NCBI GenBank assembly: GCA_001599915.1
Contig: BCIG01000007.1
Span: 682,001-746,000 of the forward strand
Length of the DNA: 64,000 bases
Source of the DNA: Symbiotaphrina buchneri
Lineage: Eukaryota > Ascomycota > Symbiotaphrinales > Symbiotaphrinaceae
Direction: 5' to 3'
Shown here piece after piece: positions 21,381-33,542 of this stretch. A program made the translations under genes and the position numbers. The notes below the pieces were generated by a model that had not been told where the DNA came from, did no database searches, and saw only the letters and a list, made by a program, of their open reading frames with translations. Within the stretch, counting starts at the first letter, position 1, and each line of letters starts with the position of its first letter.

Positions 21381-22751
21381 CGTCTCTCTGAAAAGATATC
21401 AACCGCTTATTATACAAGCTCAAATTGAGAATGTCTCGATTTTTCTATTGCTTGGAATAGTTGCGAGAGATGAAGATTATGAAGCTCCCAGAATTGCATG
21501 TGATCAAGACGCTCTTTCTGGGGTGACCGAGGCTCACGCTGCACTCCGAACTAATACTCCATGAGAATAAAAAGCAACATGCAAACCTACGGGTTTTCTA
21601 CCTCCAGTACTGCCCGGGCATCGGGCTGAGGGCTGACTTGTACGAAGGTAGTCCGCATCCTTACGATAGGATCTGCATCCGATTTGCCCCTTAAGGGTTT
21701 TGACTGAGCTACTTCGTAGTCACAGGTGGTACACACAAAGCTTTTTGCAGTGCTGGGGCAACAGACAATTCATGCAGTAGATGGAGGTCGCATGATACCG
21801 GCATGGCGGAATCGAGTGCGGTTTCTCTGCAGACAGAGTATCCAAGATAACAGATTCTCCACACTCCATCTGACATGCTTACCAGTTCAAACATGCAGTC
21901 CTAGTGGTGAGACCATTGTTATCAACATATCACTTTATGTCGCTGCGGACTGTCGTGGACTTTTGTCCAGCGAGGACCGGGATTGGTTCACCGCAGATGA
22001 TCAGACTTAATCTTGACGTCGCTCTCGGTAAAGCCCGGAAAAAGGTGTCGTCCACTCGTACTTTCGTACCTTCTGCGCTTACCAGGCCCGGAGAGCAGCG
22101 AGGGGGTTTATCTGAGAGTACATCAGTTTCCCAGTAATCCAATAGTGCCAACTTTTGCTTTTCCCACTGGAAGCCAGTGCCTGCGCCCTACGTTTTCGTA
22201 CCTTACCTTACCTGCCCTTACTTTCCTTAGCCAAGTAAGATATCATGATTGCCATTGCTGCCATGTTTGTGTAAGCTTGATGCGACGCACGCCCAGTCTA
22301 CCCTTTTATCTGTATGGGCATACCTGAAGCTCCCTCCAATAATGGCCCGGCTTTAGCGGTGTCGACAAAGGGAGGATTGCTGGCGGCGATAACGTCTGAG
22401 GTCACGTATCGTACATTCGACAGGTCATCGGACCATTATCGAGCGCCATTAACTTCGTACCCTGGTTTTGGAGCTCACCAGGTCAGCGTTATCCGGTCGG
22501 GTGTTGGCATCAACTTGCCTTAGCACCTTTAGTTACCTTATTAACCCGAACCCCACGCTTTAGCTCGTGGATAAACATCCGCACCGGCCCACGGGCCTAC
22601 CTGCTCCAACAACGGTCCACAGGACCACCGGTCAAGTACTTGCATGCGATATCGAAGATCAGACGGATTGTGTCCGCCTTCATCCTCCTCCATTTGAGGT
22701 CCCAGGTGTTCCTATCAAGCGCCGGGATCCGCCTGCTATCGGCCGGGAACC
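21381..22751. other. intergenic, promoter side of Sip5
   Basis: About 1.37 kb with short open frames only. A run of CCTTACCTTACCTGCCCTTA-like sequence near 22200 is the most regular feature seen. Confidence 0.5.
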
Positions 22752-25480
22752 ATGGGTAACTCGGCGACCAAGGAACAACGGCCGCGCTCCAGTTCCAGCA
22801 GTCTCCGGCCGACCGTTTCAGCTGGCTACCCCGGAGCAGCTGGCACATCATCCGGGGCCAGCGGATCCAATCCCTCAAGTGGACGACGCGGTAGCCGCCC
22901 AGATCTGTCATTCCTGGGCATCCGGCAACATGAGGATCGTGAGCCGGCGCAGGCGGTGCTGCGCGCAAGAGAGACCAAGCAAGAGAGGGAAGCCAGGAAG
23001 CTGGAAAAAGAACGCATAGCACGAGAGAAGGAACGTGAGCGTAGCATGAGGGAGGAAAATGTCGATGGAGGATACTTGGTCACCTTGGGCGTCTACACTG
23101 GCATTGAGGACTACAGTAAACCTGTCGTCCGGCAGCTGATGGTATGCTCTATATGCCTGCATCTGCCTTTGTTTCTGATGCTAAATCCCTCCAGATTGAA
23201 AGAAGACTGGCTCCCTTTTGGCGAGGACTCAACGACTTCTCTGAGTCATGGGTAGAGCACCAACTGGTCGCCGCGGTCAGAGGGCTGCCCATCCCAGCTG
23301 CGGATGAAGTACCACAAGAAGATTCGGCGTCGTTGGCATCCAAACCAGGATCACCCAGAGGCTCTGATCCTAACCTTACTGGTTTAACTATCCCTATATC
23401 ATCGCGCTCGCCTTCGTTCACTTCCAGCCAATCCAACCTGGCCTCGACCGCTCAGCCTACCGTCCCCGAACATGCAGCGGCCTCTCTACCTGTCCCATCC
23501 ACTTCGAGTTCACCATTTAGGCCGCGTTCGAAGACGCTCGCTTCATTGACCAGTCTCACGAGAAGCAGCACCCCACCTGATATGACACAGCGCGAGGTAG
23601 CTCTTCCAAAGGATCCCTTCGTCAATGGCCAGCATATCGAAGCGTACCTATACAAAGATGCATCCGAATGTCCAATATGTTTTCTATACTATCCTCCTTA
23701 CCTCAACAAGACTCGTTGTTGCGACCAACCCATCTGCTCGGAATGTTTCGTGCAAATCAAACGGCCTGACCCTCACCCCCCGGAACATAGCGAATCTAGC
23801 CCTCATCGGACCGAAGATGGTGAAGAGAATACAGCACCTCCTGCGGACGGCGAACTGGTGTCTGAGGCAGCCACATGTCCTTATTGCAATCAGCCAGAAT
23901 TCGGGATATCTTACGAGCCGCCACCTTTCCGTCGAGGACTGGTATATGCTACTCAGGGAGGACGGTCGATTGCTAATGTCATGTCGGCCATGTCGTCGAC
24001 CTCATCATTGTCCTCCGCTGGGAATGGGAATCTGTCCCCCGGGGGCACGGGACGAAGGAGAGCACACTCACTCTCGGCTAGTGATCCACACGTCGTGACC
24101 ACTGACAAGGTCCGACCGGATTGGGCAACGAAGTTAGCAACAGCTCGTGCACAGCAGGCCCGCCGATCTGCTGCAGCGACAGCCCTTCATACTGCTGCTT
24201 ACCTGATGGGTCCCAACAGCGGTGAAGGACGGTCAGCAAGTGGGTTTAGGAGGAGTGTTTTCCATTCTAGGAGAGGTGATAGTCCGGAGTCAGGGTCCAA
24301 TAGCCCTCGGCGATTACCTCCCGGCAATCTCAGCGCGTTGCTTGCTATGTCAGAAGGGCGAAGTAATGCAAGCGAGCCTCGGGGAGAGGAGAACGCAACT
24401 TCTAGTACCAGAAGGCGCACAAGGATTGACGACCTGGAAGATATGATGATGATGGAAGCTATAAGGATGAGCCTTGCTTCCGAGGAAGAGCGACGTAAGA
24501 GAGAGGAGAAAGAGGCAAAGAAAGAAGCGAAGAGGAAAGAAAAAGAAAGCAAAAAGGCAGAGAAGGCGGCAAGAAAGACGGGTCTCTACGCCGGGTCGTC
24601 GAACGAGAGTGCTTCTACTATTGAAGGCACCGGTTCTGCTCCAGGCAGTCGAAGTAGACAATCTTCAGTCGTCGGCGAGACGTCAAAGCCCGACTCTAAA
24701 GGTAAATCTGTCGATCGCGCCGGGTCCGACACACCGCCCAAGTTGCCTTGGACACCACCATCCGAAGATTCCGCTCCCTCGAACGGTACTGCTGGGTTCT
24801 CAGACGCCGGCATTAGTGCACAAGAACATCTGATGTTACGTCGAGCCCAACTGCAACCGTCGGAACCAATCCAGATTGCTGTCTCACCGTCACGTCCGTC
24901 TCATCTCAGGCATGTCTCGAATGCTTCGTCTACTTCCTCCTTCGTCGATTCTGCACAAGGGACTCCATCTCAACATAATGGAATCAACATCAATGGATCC
25001 AATACGTCATTCGCTGCATCCACATCGAACAGTGCCACGAACCTGGCATCCACTTATGATGGGTCTGCCGGCTCCGTGACGCCGCTCAGTGCGTCGGCTG
25101 GTGGAGGTGTAGGTTCTGAGTCGATGTTCAACTTCCGAAGCTTAGCTGCCATGGTCGGTGAAGAGGATAAATCATCAGGAAGCGCAATGCATGTGGAGCA
25201 TGCAACTCCACCTCCAGAGGAAACGGGTGATCAGACCGAGAGTTGGCCCTCACCCATATTTGAGGAGACGGCCTCAAGTTCTGAGAAGCTGGGCGACACC
25301 AATGGTGAGGGAGGGTCGGCAGCGGATGAAGGCAGTGGGGAAGGAGGGAGCGTCTCAGCGGGGCCCGATTCGGAGACTGTATCCCCTGGCCCCTCTATTC
25401 AGGTCTCCGATGAAAGCGTGAAGCACAATGATAGTGTCAAGGTCCTTGAGGCAGGATCGCACGGTCAACATGCAACATAG
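22752..25480 (+). CDS. SIP5: Sip5-like zinc-finger protein (Snf1-interacting)
   Basis: Fungal Sip5 family protein; yeast Sip5 binds Snf1 kinase and the Glc7 phosphatase regulator Reg1, linking to glucose signalling. Two exons, 22752-23141 and 23195-25480, phase 0, 891 residues. It begins [13 protein letters not shown], a possible N-myristoylation signal. A charged helix (residues 70-100, [20 protein letters not shown]) precedes the conserved block [20 protein letters not shown], whose following helix ([20 protein letters not shown]) lies across the intron. The zinc finger lies near residues 310-390: [20 protein letters not shown], then [19 protein letters not shown] and [15 protein letters not shown]. 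The second half is Ser-rich with a Lys/Glu coiled stretch near 570-600 ([20 protein letters not shown]). Family call is firm; kinase partnership here is by homology only. Confidence 0.91.
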
Positions 25481-26258
25481 GGGCTACTCGTTGCAACATA
25501 CAATGGCAACACAAGCCTCAGGACTGCGACAGGGGGCAATTTCTTTCCGCGCCGCCGTCGGGAGCACACGAGCATTATTATTCCATTCTCAAACTACGCA
25601 GCATGGGAAAAGCAGCATTTGGTCGGTCGTTTGTCTTCTTTCGTTCATCAGACAGGCGCAACTAGGGCACGGAAAGAGTACGGAAGGAAGGCATTGTAGC
25701 ACACAGCACATGTGGACTCGGCTGCTGCATCGCAAGCCGCTTTGCTGCGTCGATTGCATTTGTGGGCCTTTTTAATCTTGCTGTTAAAGGGTTGGGTAGA
25801 CTGTACAAATGAGTAGTTCACGAATGCATCCGTTGTTATCATATTAAACTTGACACTCATTCACATTCACGTGCAAACATGCATAGGCGGTCCTTCCTAT
25901 GCAGAATAACCGTGGTTCATGCAGGCAAGATCCGTAAAAGAGTGAGCGAACCAAGCAAGCTTTGGACATGATTGGGTCGGTTGCAGGGAAGGTTCTGGTT
26001 GGAGCGAGAGGCGAGGGGCCCAGACGTAACTTGGGATGACGCAGTTGTCTGTGGCTGAAACTTGAGTTGCCCCCGCCACGAGCTCCAAGACCCTGATCTC
26101 ATAGTTGACTGCTAAGCTATAAGGCCACCTCTTTCTTCCACCACCATTTTCCAGTTACAACCTCTTACAAAACACACGATCAGTTCATCAAGCCTGAATT
26201 GAATTGACATATCTTCAGCCCTAGAAACTCGTACACGCATACAATCAATCCATCCATC
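25481..26258. other. intergenic, nothing supported
   Basis: 3' flank of Sip5 and promoter of the Vip1-like gene. No feature recognised. Confidence 0.5.
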
Positions 26259-27215
26259 ATGTCGACCACCGTCCACGTTTCCAACATCTCCTCGCAGACG
26301 ACCGAGAAGGAAGTAAGAGACTTCTTCAGCTTCTGGTAAGTTGTCCATCCTGCCCGCAATAGCTTTCCTGAATATCTTCCTCTTGTACCGATACTAATTG
26401 TTGTCTGCAGCGGCAAGATTACCTCCCTGTCCGTCACTCCCACATCCGATGCTCCCGATGCTGAGAAGTCGGCAACCGTCACATTCGAGAAAGAGACGTA
26501 AGTACCCGCATCGAAGCTCTACACGTATGACCAAGCTGTTCTAACACATCGCAGTGCCGCAAAGACGGCTCTTCTACTCGACAACACCCAGCTAGGCCCT
26601 ACCCACGTCAGGGTCTCAGGCGCGCAATCGCTCGATGACATTGCTGGTTCCAAGGCTACCCCAAGCGCGGAAGACAACGATGAGGACATCCCTCAAGAGG
26701 ACAAGCCCCGCTCTCGTATCGTTGCGGAATACCTTGCGCATGGGTACCGTCTAGGAGACCACACGTTGCAGAAGGCCCTTGAGTTGGACGAGAAGCATGG
26801 CATCAGCAACCGCTTCACGACTACCCTGCAGAACTTCGACCAGAAGCTTCAGGCTACCGATAAGGCTAAGAGCCTTGACTCCAAGTATGGTGTTACCGAG
26901 CGTGCCAATGCTGGCTGGAGAGGCTTGAACTCCTACTTTGAGAAGGCTATGGGAACCCCAACTGGTCAGAAGCTTGCCACTTTCTACACTCAAGGTCAGA
27001 AGCAGGTCCTTGACATCCACAAAGAAGCTGCCCGTCTTGCTGGCTTGAAGAACGCTAGTGGAAGTGGCAGCGCCAGTGGCACGCAGGGCGAGAAGAGCGA
27101 TGTTACTGTGACTCCGGTTGCGGGCACGGACAAGACCAGGTGCACCTGCGGAGGCACTGAGGGAGTATGCAAATGCGAGCCTGGGAAGTGCGCATGCGAG
27201 GGTTGCGCCAAGTGA
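26259..27215 (+). CDS. vip1: Vip1-like RRM protein with metallothionein-like C-terminus
   Basis: RNA-recognition-motif protein related to fission yeast vip1. Three exons (26259-26335, 26411-26497, 26555-27215) give 274 residues. The RRM covers about residues 4-82: VHVSNISSQTTEKEVRDFFS (RNP2 side), CGKITSLSV, SATVTFEKETAAKTALLLDN (RNP1 side, with ATVTF) and QLGPTHVRVSG. An alpha-helical region follows (residues 110-215) with LQKALELDEKHGISNRFTTT and SLDSKYGVTERANAGWRGL. The last 25 residues hold eight Cys: TRCTCGGTEGVCKCEPGKC, then ACEGCAK, with metallothionein-like Cys-X-Cys pairs. Introns split the RRM in typical places. RNA target and role are unknown; fungal relatives are loosely annotated as actin-cytoskeleton proteins. 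Confidence 0.9.
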
Positions 27216-28090
27216 ATTGAACGGTCGAGCGATCTACTTTCAATGTCTTCAGGTGGGAGGAGTCCGCGGTGACTGCTGGTGATGCACGATCAGAAATGGA
27301 AGCATGAAGTTTTGATGACTTAACGAGAAGACGGGTGGTCACGGAGATGCATTGCATGTTGCCTTCATTAGTTAGCGGATACCTTAGGTAGCTATCAGAA
27401 GAAGCAGTTGAAATTGCAAAGCTCCGAGCCCTGTCTGATAGCGGTGACTTGTTGAAGCCAGAACCCATCAAAGTCGACATCATTTGGCGCCAATAGTAGA
27501 TGCTCAATTGCCAAACGTATGTAAACTGTAGCCTGCTATGCAAAATAATGTCAGACTACGATCCCAAAATTTAGTATCACGGCCGTGTAGCAACGGAGAA
27601 TTGTCACCGGGTGATTAGTCGTTGATTTTTCGGTTGAATGCTCTCAAAGCTGGGCCTTGCCCCTCTGATGTCATTACGTGGGGACACGGACCGCGCAGGC
27701 AATTTTAGCCCCTCCAAGAGCTGTAGTGACTTCACCCCCACCTGCTGCAGCTCCTACTTAACACAAACACAACCTCCAACCTCCGAACCTGACTCCTACT
27801 TGGAAAAGCCGTCTTCATCTTCAAAGTTCCAATTCATCAAAAAGGGAGATTCCTGGTTTTAAACTAGAAGGTATTCTCAGCAAGTACATACAGTATGTTC
27901 CCCCCTCATTCCTCGCTCTTGCTCTACGTCACCATTCCCGACGTCCAGCTCTATGCTCCCCGCTCTCACTTCCCCTCTCCCCCAGCAACTCACACCTCTC
28001 CACCCCTATTCCTCCTCCTAGCTAACACTGACCTCTCACCTTAGCTTCACTCCAACTCCCTCCAACCAAACAACCAAACACACCAACAAA
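27216..28090. other. intergenic, pyrimidine-rich leader of the next gene
   Basis: The last 200 bases before 28091 are strongly CT-rich (CCCCCTC, TCACCTT and similar), typical of a fungal 5' leader, perhaps with a leader intron. Nothing else recognised. Confidence 0.45.
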
Positions 28091-28324
28091 ATGTCCGCCC
28101 CCAACACCGGCCGCCAGTCTCCGGACCCAGAGCGCCAGACGGGCGCGCAGCAGCAGCCGGCGCCGGCCTCGGGCAAGGCGTCACAGGAGACGGACAAGAA
28201 GGACACGCAGGGCACCAGCAATGATGCGCTCGAGGGCTTGAGCTCGAACCCGAAGGGGCCCCTCGAGGATATCTCGGATGAGAAACTGACGAAGAAGGGG
28301 AGGGGGGAGGGGTTTCAAGCTTGA
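28091..28324 (+). CDS. Small disordered protein (77 aa)
   Basis: Single-exon 77-residue hydrophilic protein, MSAPNTGRQSPDPERQTGAQ at its start and ALEGLSSNPKGPLEDISDEK near its end. It contains no Cys and no hydrophobic segment. From memory, small proteins with the same opening occur in many Pezizomycotina, which with the pyrimidine-rich leader makes it a likely real gene. Composition (Gln, Ser, Pro, Lys, Gly) is like stress or hydrophilin-type proteins. No function can be assigned. Confidence 0.75.
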   Translation: MSAPNTGRQSPDPERQTGAQQQPAPASGKASQETDKKDTQGTSNDALEGLSSNPKGPLEDISDEKLTKKGRGEGFQA

Positions 28325-28650
28325 GCTGAGCTGCAAAGATATGCAAGACGGGTAAATCTTGGGAGGACTGGGGAAGGAGGAAGAGCAGGCGATGGCTATT
28401 GGCATAGAGAGATCGGACTACTAGCATAAAATCCTTGAATGGGATCCGTAAGATTTGCTGATCGTGCCTTTCTGGTTGCTACTCTTTGAGGTCCTTTGAC
28501 TCTCCTGCAATGCTTAAACTCTTCATGCATCCAGATTCAGACCTAGCATGTGTCAACATATTAATGCACCCCCTTTACACAGCCCAGCTTTCCCCGTACC
28601 GCAGCGCCCTACGCCCATCCCTCCCCTTGAACGGCAACCCCCAGCCACTG
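28325..28650. other. convergent 3' region
   Basis: Between the small protein gene and the cyclase gene, both ending here. No feature recognised. Confidence 0.5.
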
Positions 28651-30113
28651 TTAAAATATCGCCAGTATATTCGGCGGGCTACGAGGAACCCCATCAGCCA
28701 CTGATCACCACAACCTTGAAGATCTGGAATATACCTCGCGACCCCACCAGGGACATTGCACGGCTCACTCGTGACAAAGAAACTCCAGCGCCCGACTTTC
28801 TGGCAGTGCTCAGCGAGCTTCTCGAGATCAAACAGCTCGCCGATGGGCATGCCCCAGCCGGCGAGCAGGATCTCGTGGAATAGATATGGTTTCTGCGTCG
28901 CTGTTATGCGGTAACTGGTTAGCTTTCCCTACCTGCAGGTAGGCTCTAAACGAACGGGGACGGGAAACTTACGCCAGCACTCAAAGGATGGCTGATCACC
29001 GGCCACAGCGGCGAAGTGGTCCCAGAACCACTCGAGCAACTCCTCGCTCTGCTCGACGCCGGAAAGGCTGGGTGGATTGACGCTTGCCAGAGCGTTGAGC
29101 TCGTCTTTGGGTTTTGCTTTCCAGGCAGCCATGAAACCTGGGATCAGATACCACCATTAACCCAACACCATCGCTCATTTCAAGAGTAATAGTCGCTCAC
29201 CAGATCGAATGATCAGTATATCACCATACCTGATCTCCGTCCCCTGCGCTTCAGCCGTAGCTTTGAGATGTGCTAGCGAAATAGACCCCGTCTGGAACGG
29301 CTCGTAGGGGACGTTGTTCTTGATCCGCCAGCTGTGGAAGTCGAGCAGCACGCCCCTGCCGACGATGCCCTTCTCGGCCCATGCCTGGATCCCGTTCATG
29401 GTCGTGTCCAGCCCCGAGTGGATGTCTTCCAGCGTCACGCCGTTGTAGAATTTGGCTTCTTTCTGGTAGCCGAAGTGTCGGAGACCGTCCCCTGGTTGAG
29501 GTGCGTTAGTTTGTTGGGGGGTTTGGAGAAGGGGTAGGGGTAGGGGGGAATAGAGGGTGGGGGCGTACATTGGCTGCTGCTTTGTGTGTTGAACGTCCAG
29601 GTGTCGTCGTTTACGATGCGAGGAGGTTTTTGATAGATGTGCCGGTGGAAGACTTGCCGTCCGAAGAAGGGAATGTCTTTCTGGGCGTCCAGGGGCCAGT
29701 TTAACGAGATTCTGGAGGATTATCAATTATGTGAAAATCGAGAGATTGAGAAAGAGCTTGAAAGATTTTTGAGGTTATGTCTAAGATGCAGAAGAACAAA
29801 AGATCATCGCCAATATTGCTAATTTTGGAAGACGAAGTACGTTGTGACTGCTAAATGCCATTTAGATATTCGAATTTGGATATTTACCTTGCGCCAGTCT
29901 TGATCTCTCCCTTAGCTGCCTCCGCCACGATTTCGTCGGTGAGTCTATTGAGCGTTCCCAACTCGTCGTCCTTGCCGTAGAGACCCTATAGTATGGTTAA
30001 TCAGTAATTGTAGATTAATTGCGAGCATCGACGGCTCAACGCACCCATGCGCTCCATAATGGATCGCCTTTGTTTAACGGCAGATCACTCAACTTCACAT
30101 TTCTTGATGCCAT
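28651..30113 (-). CDS. Cyclase-family (kynurenine-formamidase-like) protein
   Basis: Member of the cyclase/arylformamidase family (PF04199), metal-dependent hydrolases. Seven exons: 30113-30045, 29985-29888, 29711-29569, 29491-29201, 29137-28973, 28900-28735 and 28678-28651; total 319 residues. Family marks in order: LPLNKGDPLWSAWGLYGKDD, ELGTLNRLTDEIV, ISLNWPLDAQKDIPFFGR, QWDGLRHFGYQKEAKFYNG (metal-site region with D-G-x-R-H), GRGVLLDFHSWR, IRYGDILIIRSGFMAAW, FHEILLAGWGMPIGELFDLE and SEPCNVPGGVASPPNILAIF at the end. That last motif confirms the 28-base final exon. Bacterial and animal relatives act on N-formylkynurenine or related cyclic amides. The true substrate in this fungal subgroup is unknown. 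Confidence 0.89.
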
Positions 30114-30922
30114 GATCTGGCAATGTTATACAGTTTTGGATTTACGGATAATTGGGAAGTCAAGTAGCGTTCCGTCTCCAGATATATGTGAAGGTCCTCG
30201 GAAACTATTTCCAAGCAGATTTCCCCAATGCGGGGTGGGCACCTCAAAAGTGAGGATGAACGACTCGGCTGCAATGACCCGAAGGTCCGGCCTTGTGAGC
30301 AAAGCCTCTGCTGATCTGGCTATGGGCCTGGTTCGACAACTCATTTTCTTGTTGTAATAATTGTCTGTAGTGCTAATGGTCTTCTTTCTGTTCTTCTTAT
30401 GTCATCTTGGGCTATTCATGCACAATGGTTATTATTATTGATGTTATTGTCGAAGTCTAATGGATGTTGTGCAGCTTTCCCAATCGGGTGGGATACGGAG
30501 AACAGACGAGACGCCTGCCTGGTGATGTCGGCGAATGCCGATGGCGCCTTCCCCTTTTCGAAAATTTGGGATCGCGTTGTCCCTTCTCATGCTGCAAAGA
30601 ACAATAACAGTTCATCAATAGACGTCTGCCTCTCCCAGCCGCCTTCTTTCTCCTCCTCACTCTCTTCGACCCCATCATCGCGTCGTGCATCCATCTCTAC
30701 AGCTTCATCCAAGTTGTTCTTCTTCGAGTCCGCTTATTGCTGCTGCTCTCCATACTTCTTGCATACAGCTGCAGGCGTCTGCGACGCTATTACCCTTCTC
30801 ACTGCTAGTTGCATTCCTCAGAGATCGAGCTTCGAGCTTGACAATTTCGCAACTGCGCCTACCCAATTTTGAGTTCGAGGAAGCTACGGTAATTAAGGTC
30901 GGACCACTTCTCACCATCCCAA
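30114..30922. other. divergent promoter region (cyclase and RCC1)
   Basis: About 800 bases, CT-rich near 30640-30760. The open frame at 30399-30872 shows only low-complexity Ser/Cys composition and is not supported. Confidence 0.5.
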
Positions 30923-32898
30923 ATGCCTCCGAAGAAGAGCACCGCAGCGGCCTCGAAGGCAAAGACGAAGACAGCCGGACCGAAGGCAAAAGCTGCCGCG
31001 CCAAAAACCAAAATCACAAAGTCGGAAGCAAAGGCTACGACATCGAAGACGAAGACTACGAAAACTACAAAGGCCACTAAAGCCGCTGATACAAGCAAGG
31101 TAACCAAGGCTCCCGAGAAGACCAAAACTACCACCAAGACTATGCCCGAGAAGTCAAAGCCCGCAACTGGAAAAGCGGCTGCTCCTTCAGCAAATGAGAG
31201 CAAGAAACGAAAGGCCGCGTCCGAAGAGCGTGATGAGGCTCGTCCAGCAAAGAAAGTTGCGACTGATGCAAAGGCTGTGAAGGCGGCAAAGGCTGACGCC
31301 GAAGAGAAGAAGAAGCCAACTCCTAAACAACGTAAGTACACCTAACGAGCTTTTTTCGCTGCCTGTGCTTATACCTTTCAGCCGTTTCCAGGAAGAAGAA
31401 GGCGACTGCGGCCTCCGTGCCCGTCGTGCAGGAGGTGAAAATTCCTCGTGGAGACGTCATCAACGAGGCACCGAAACAGCGTTTGAATGTCTACGTGTTC
31501 GGTGAAGGAAGCTCCGGAGAGCTAGGCCTGGGGACTGCGAAGAACGCAATCGACGTGAAGCGCCCTCGTCTCAATCCTAACCTCGATTCTACGAACGTCG
31601 GCGTGGTGCAGATTGCCGTGGGTGGCATGCATTGTGCTGCCTTGACCCAAGATAACCGAATTCTTACTTGGGGCGTCAACGATCAGGGTGCCCTCGGAAG
31701 AGATACTGATTGGGAAGGAGGATTGGTCGACATGGATGCGGCAGAAAAAGAAGATTCTGACTCCGACTCCGACGATGACACCGGCATGAATCCGCGTGAA
31801 GCAACTCCCACTGCCATCCCTCAAGATTCGTTCCCTGCAGGCACTGTCTTCACAGAAGTTGCTGCTGGTGATAGCTGCACTTTCGCTGTTACTGACGACG
31901 GTCACGTGTTCGGATGGGGCACCTTCAGGGTATTGTCTTCTCCGTTCTTGCTTGCTTAACCGCCGCTAACTGGATATTAGAGCAACGAAGGTATTCTTGG
32001 CTTCAGGGGAGACAAGGACGTTCAGAAGAAGCCAATTTGGATTCCTGAATTGAAGAAGATCAAGCACATTGCATGCGGTGCTAACCATGTCCTGGCTCTC
32101 AACAACAAAGGCGGCGTCTTTGCATGGGGCAGCGGGCAGCAGAACCAACTTGGTCGCCGTGTTGTCGAGCGCACTCGCACTGGTGGTCTCGTCCCTCGTG
32201 AATTCGGCCTCCCCAAGAACAAGGTCAAATACATCGAATGCGGAGCTTATCACTCTTTTGCAATTGACACCAAAGACCAAGTCTGGACGTGGGGCCTTAA
32301 CAGCTACGGCGAAACAGGTATTGCTGAAGGTGCCGGCGATGACAACGCTGTTGTCATGACACCCCAGATTATCACCAGTCTCCAGGGCAAAGATGTTGTG
32401 CATATCAAAGGTGGTGCACACCACTCTGTGGCTGTCACCAAGGACGGCGACTGCTTGAGCTGGGGACGCGTCGACGGTGGACAGCTCGGTCTTGAGATCG
32501 AGAAAGTGCCCAAGGAACACCTGGTCTACGATGACAAGGAGCAGCCACGTATCCTCAAGGAACCTACCGTTGTTCCAGGCTTCAAAGCCACTTACGCCAC
32601 TGCCGGGTCTGACACCTCATTCGCGATCACGACCGAAGGCCAAGCCTACTCTTGGGGTTTCAGTGCGAATTACCAGACTGGTCTGGGCACTGATGATGAT
32701 GTTCGCATTGCTACTCTCATTGACAACACTGCAGTCAGGGGCAAGAAGCTGAACTGGGCTGGTGCCGGAGGCCAGTTCTCTGTGCTTACTGAGCCTGTCG
32801 GAGAGGTGTTGGTGAATGGGGAGAAGAAGATTGAGGGCAAGGGAAAGGAGAAGGCGACCGAGGATGGCGATGAGCCTATGGTCAATGGGACTGCTTAG
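30923..32898 (+). CDS. RCC1: RCC1 Ran guanine-nucleotide exchange factor
   Basis: Chromatin-bound exchange factor for Ran (Srm1 in budding yeast, Pim1 in fission yeast), which sets up the nuclear Ran-GTP pool for transport and spindle assembly. Three exons (30923-31331, 31382-31929, 31981-32898), 624 residues. The first 140 residues form a Lys/Ala/Thr-rich, histone-H1-like tail (for example KTKTTKTTKATKAADTSKVT). The seven-bladed propeller follows: YVFGEGSSGELGLG, IAVGGMHCAALTQDNRILTW, WGTFRSNEGILGF (spanning intron 2), HIACGANHVLALNNKGGVFA, YIECGAYHSFAIDTKDQVWT, HIKGGAHHSVAVTKDGDCLS and TAGSDTSFAITTEGQAYSWG. An acidic insert (KEDSDSDSDDDTG) interrupts blade 2. A C-terminal Lys/Glu tail ends the protein. 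Confidence 0.95.
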
Positions 32899-33542
32899 GC
32901 CGGAGATGGTGGTCTTAAGGGAGGAAAGCAGAGTTCATCTTCGCATGGGGTGTGTTAACTGATCAAAACTTCTCTCATCTTCTTGTTCTGTCCATTGCCC
33001 TTCAGAAATTGTTTTCCAAAAGCGCGTTTTCCATCTTCTCTCTGTTGAACGGCGGCATTCGGGGTCGACGCAGGACTTGTTGTCGACTGGCATGGGCGGG
33101 GAGGCTCCTGTCGAGTGGGCAGACTCATTTGACTGCTTTTTCGTCATTGCGTTTTTCTGGATCAAAACACATGATCTTCAGCATATGGCACGAGGATTTT
33201 CAGCTGCATTACAAAAGACCCAGGTGGTCATCCGAGCAGAGCATCAGAGCAGATTCGCATCGTACGGCGCAGCGAGAGCTTAAGCCGTGCACACTTTGAA
33301 TAGATAGCTTAGTTATTTCAATGGAAAAGCCTTTTTTTCATCGGGCCTGTCCCACACTACCTGCACTAAGCTACGTGCCTGGATCAGCTGCGGCATATGG
33401 ATTTCCCGAAATGTCTACTTTTTGTTTAATTGGAGCGCCCGCCTCGCACCGTGATAATATCGTACAGAACAGACCCTTGCCCTACCATTCGAACCCAGAA
33501 AAGGCTAAAAGAAATTGCGTGAACCTCTTCCCTTGCCCCGCC
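32899..33542. other. convergent 3' region (RCC1 and Nic96)
   Basis: Both flanking genes end toward this stretch. No gene, repeat or RNA recognised. Confidence 0.5.

Noticed and set aside
30399-30872. 157-codon plus-strand frame upstream of RCC1
   Set aside because: Ser/Cys low-complexity product of a CT-rich leader; better explained as RCC1 5' region.
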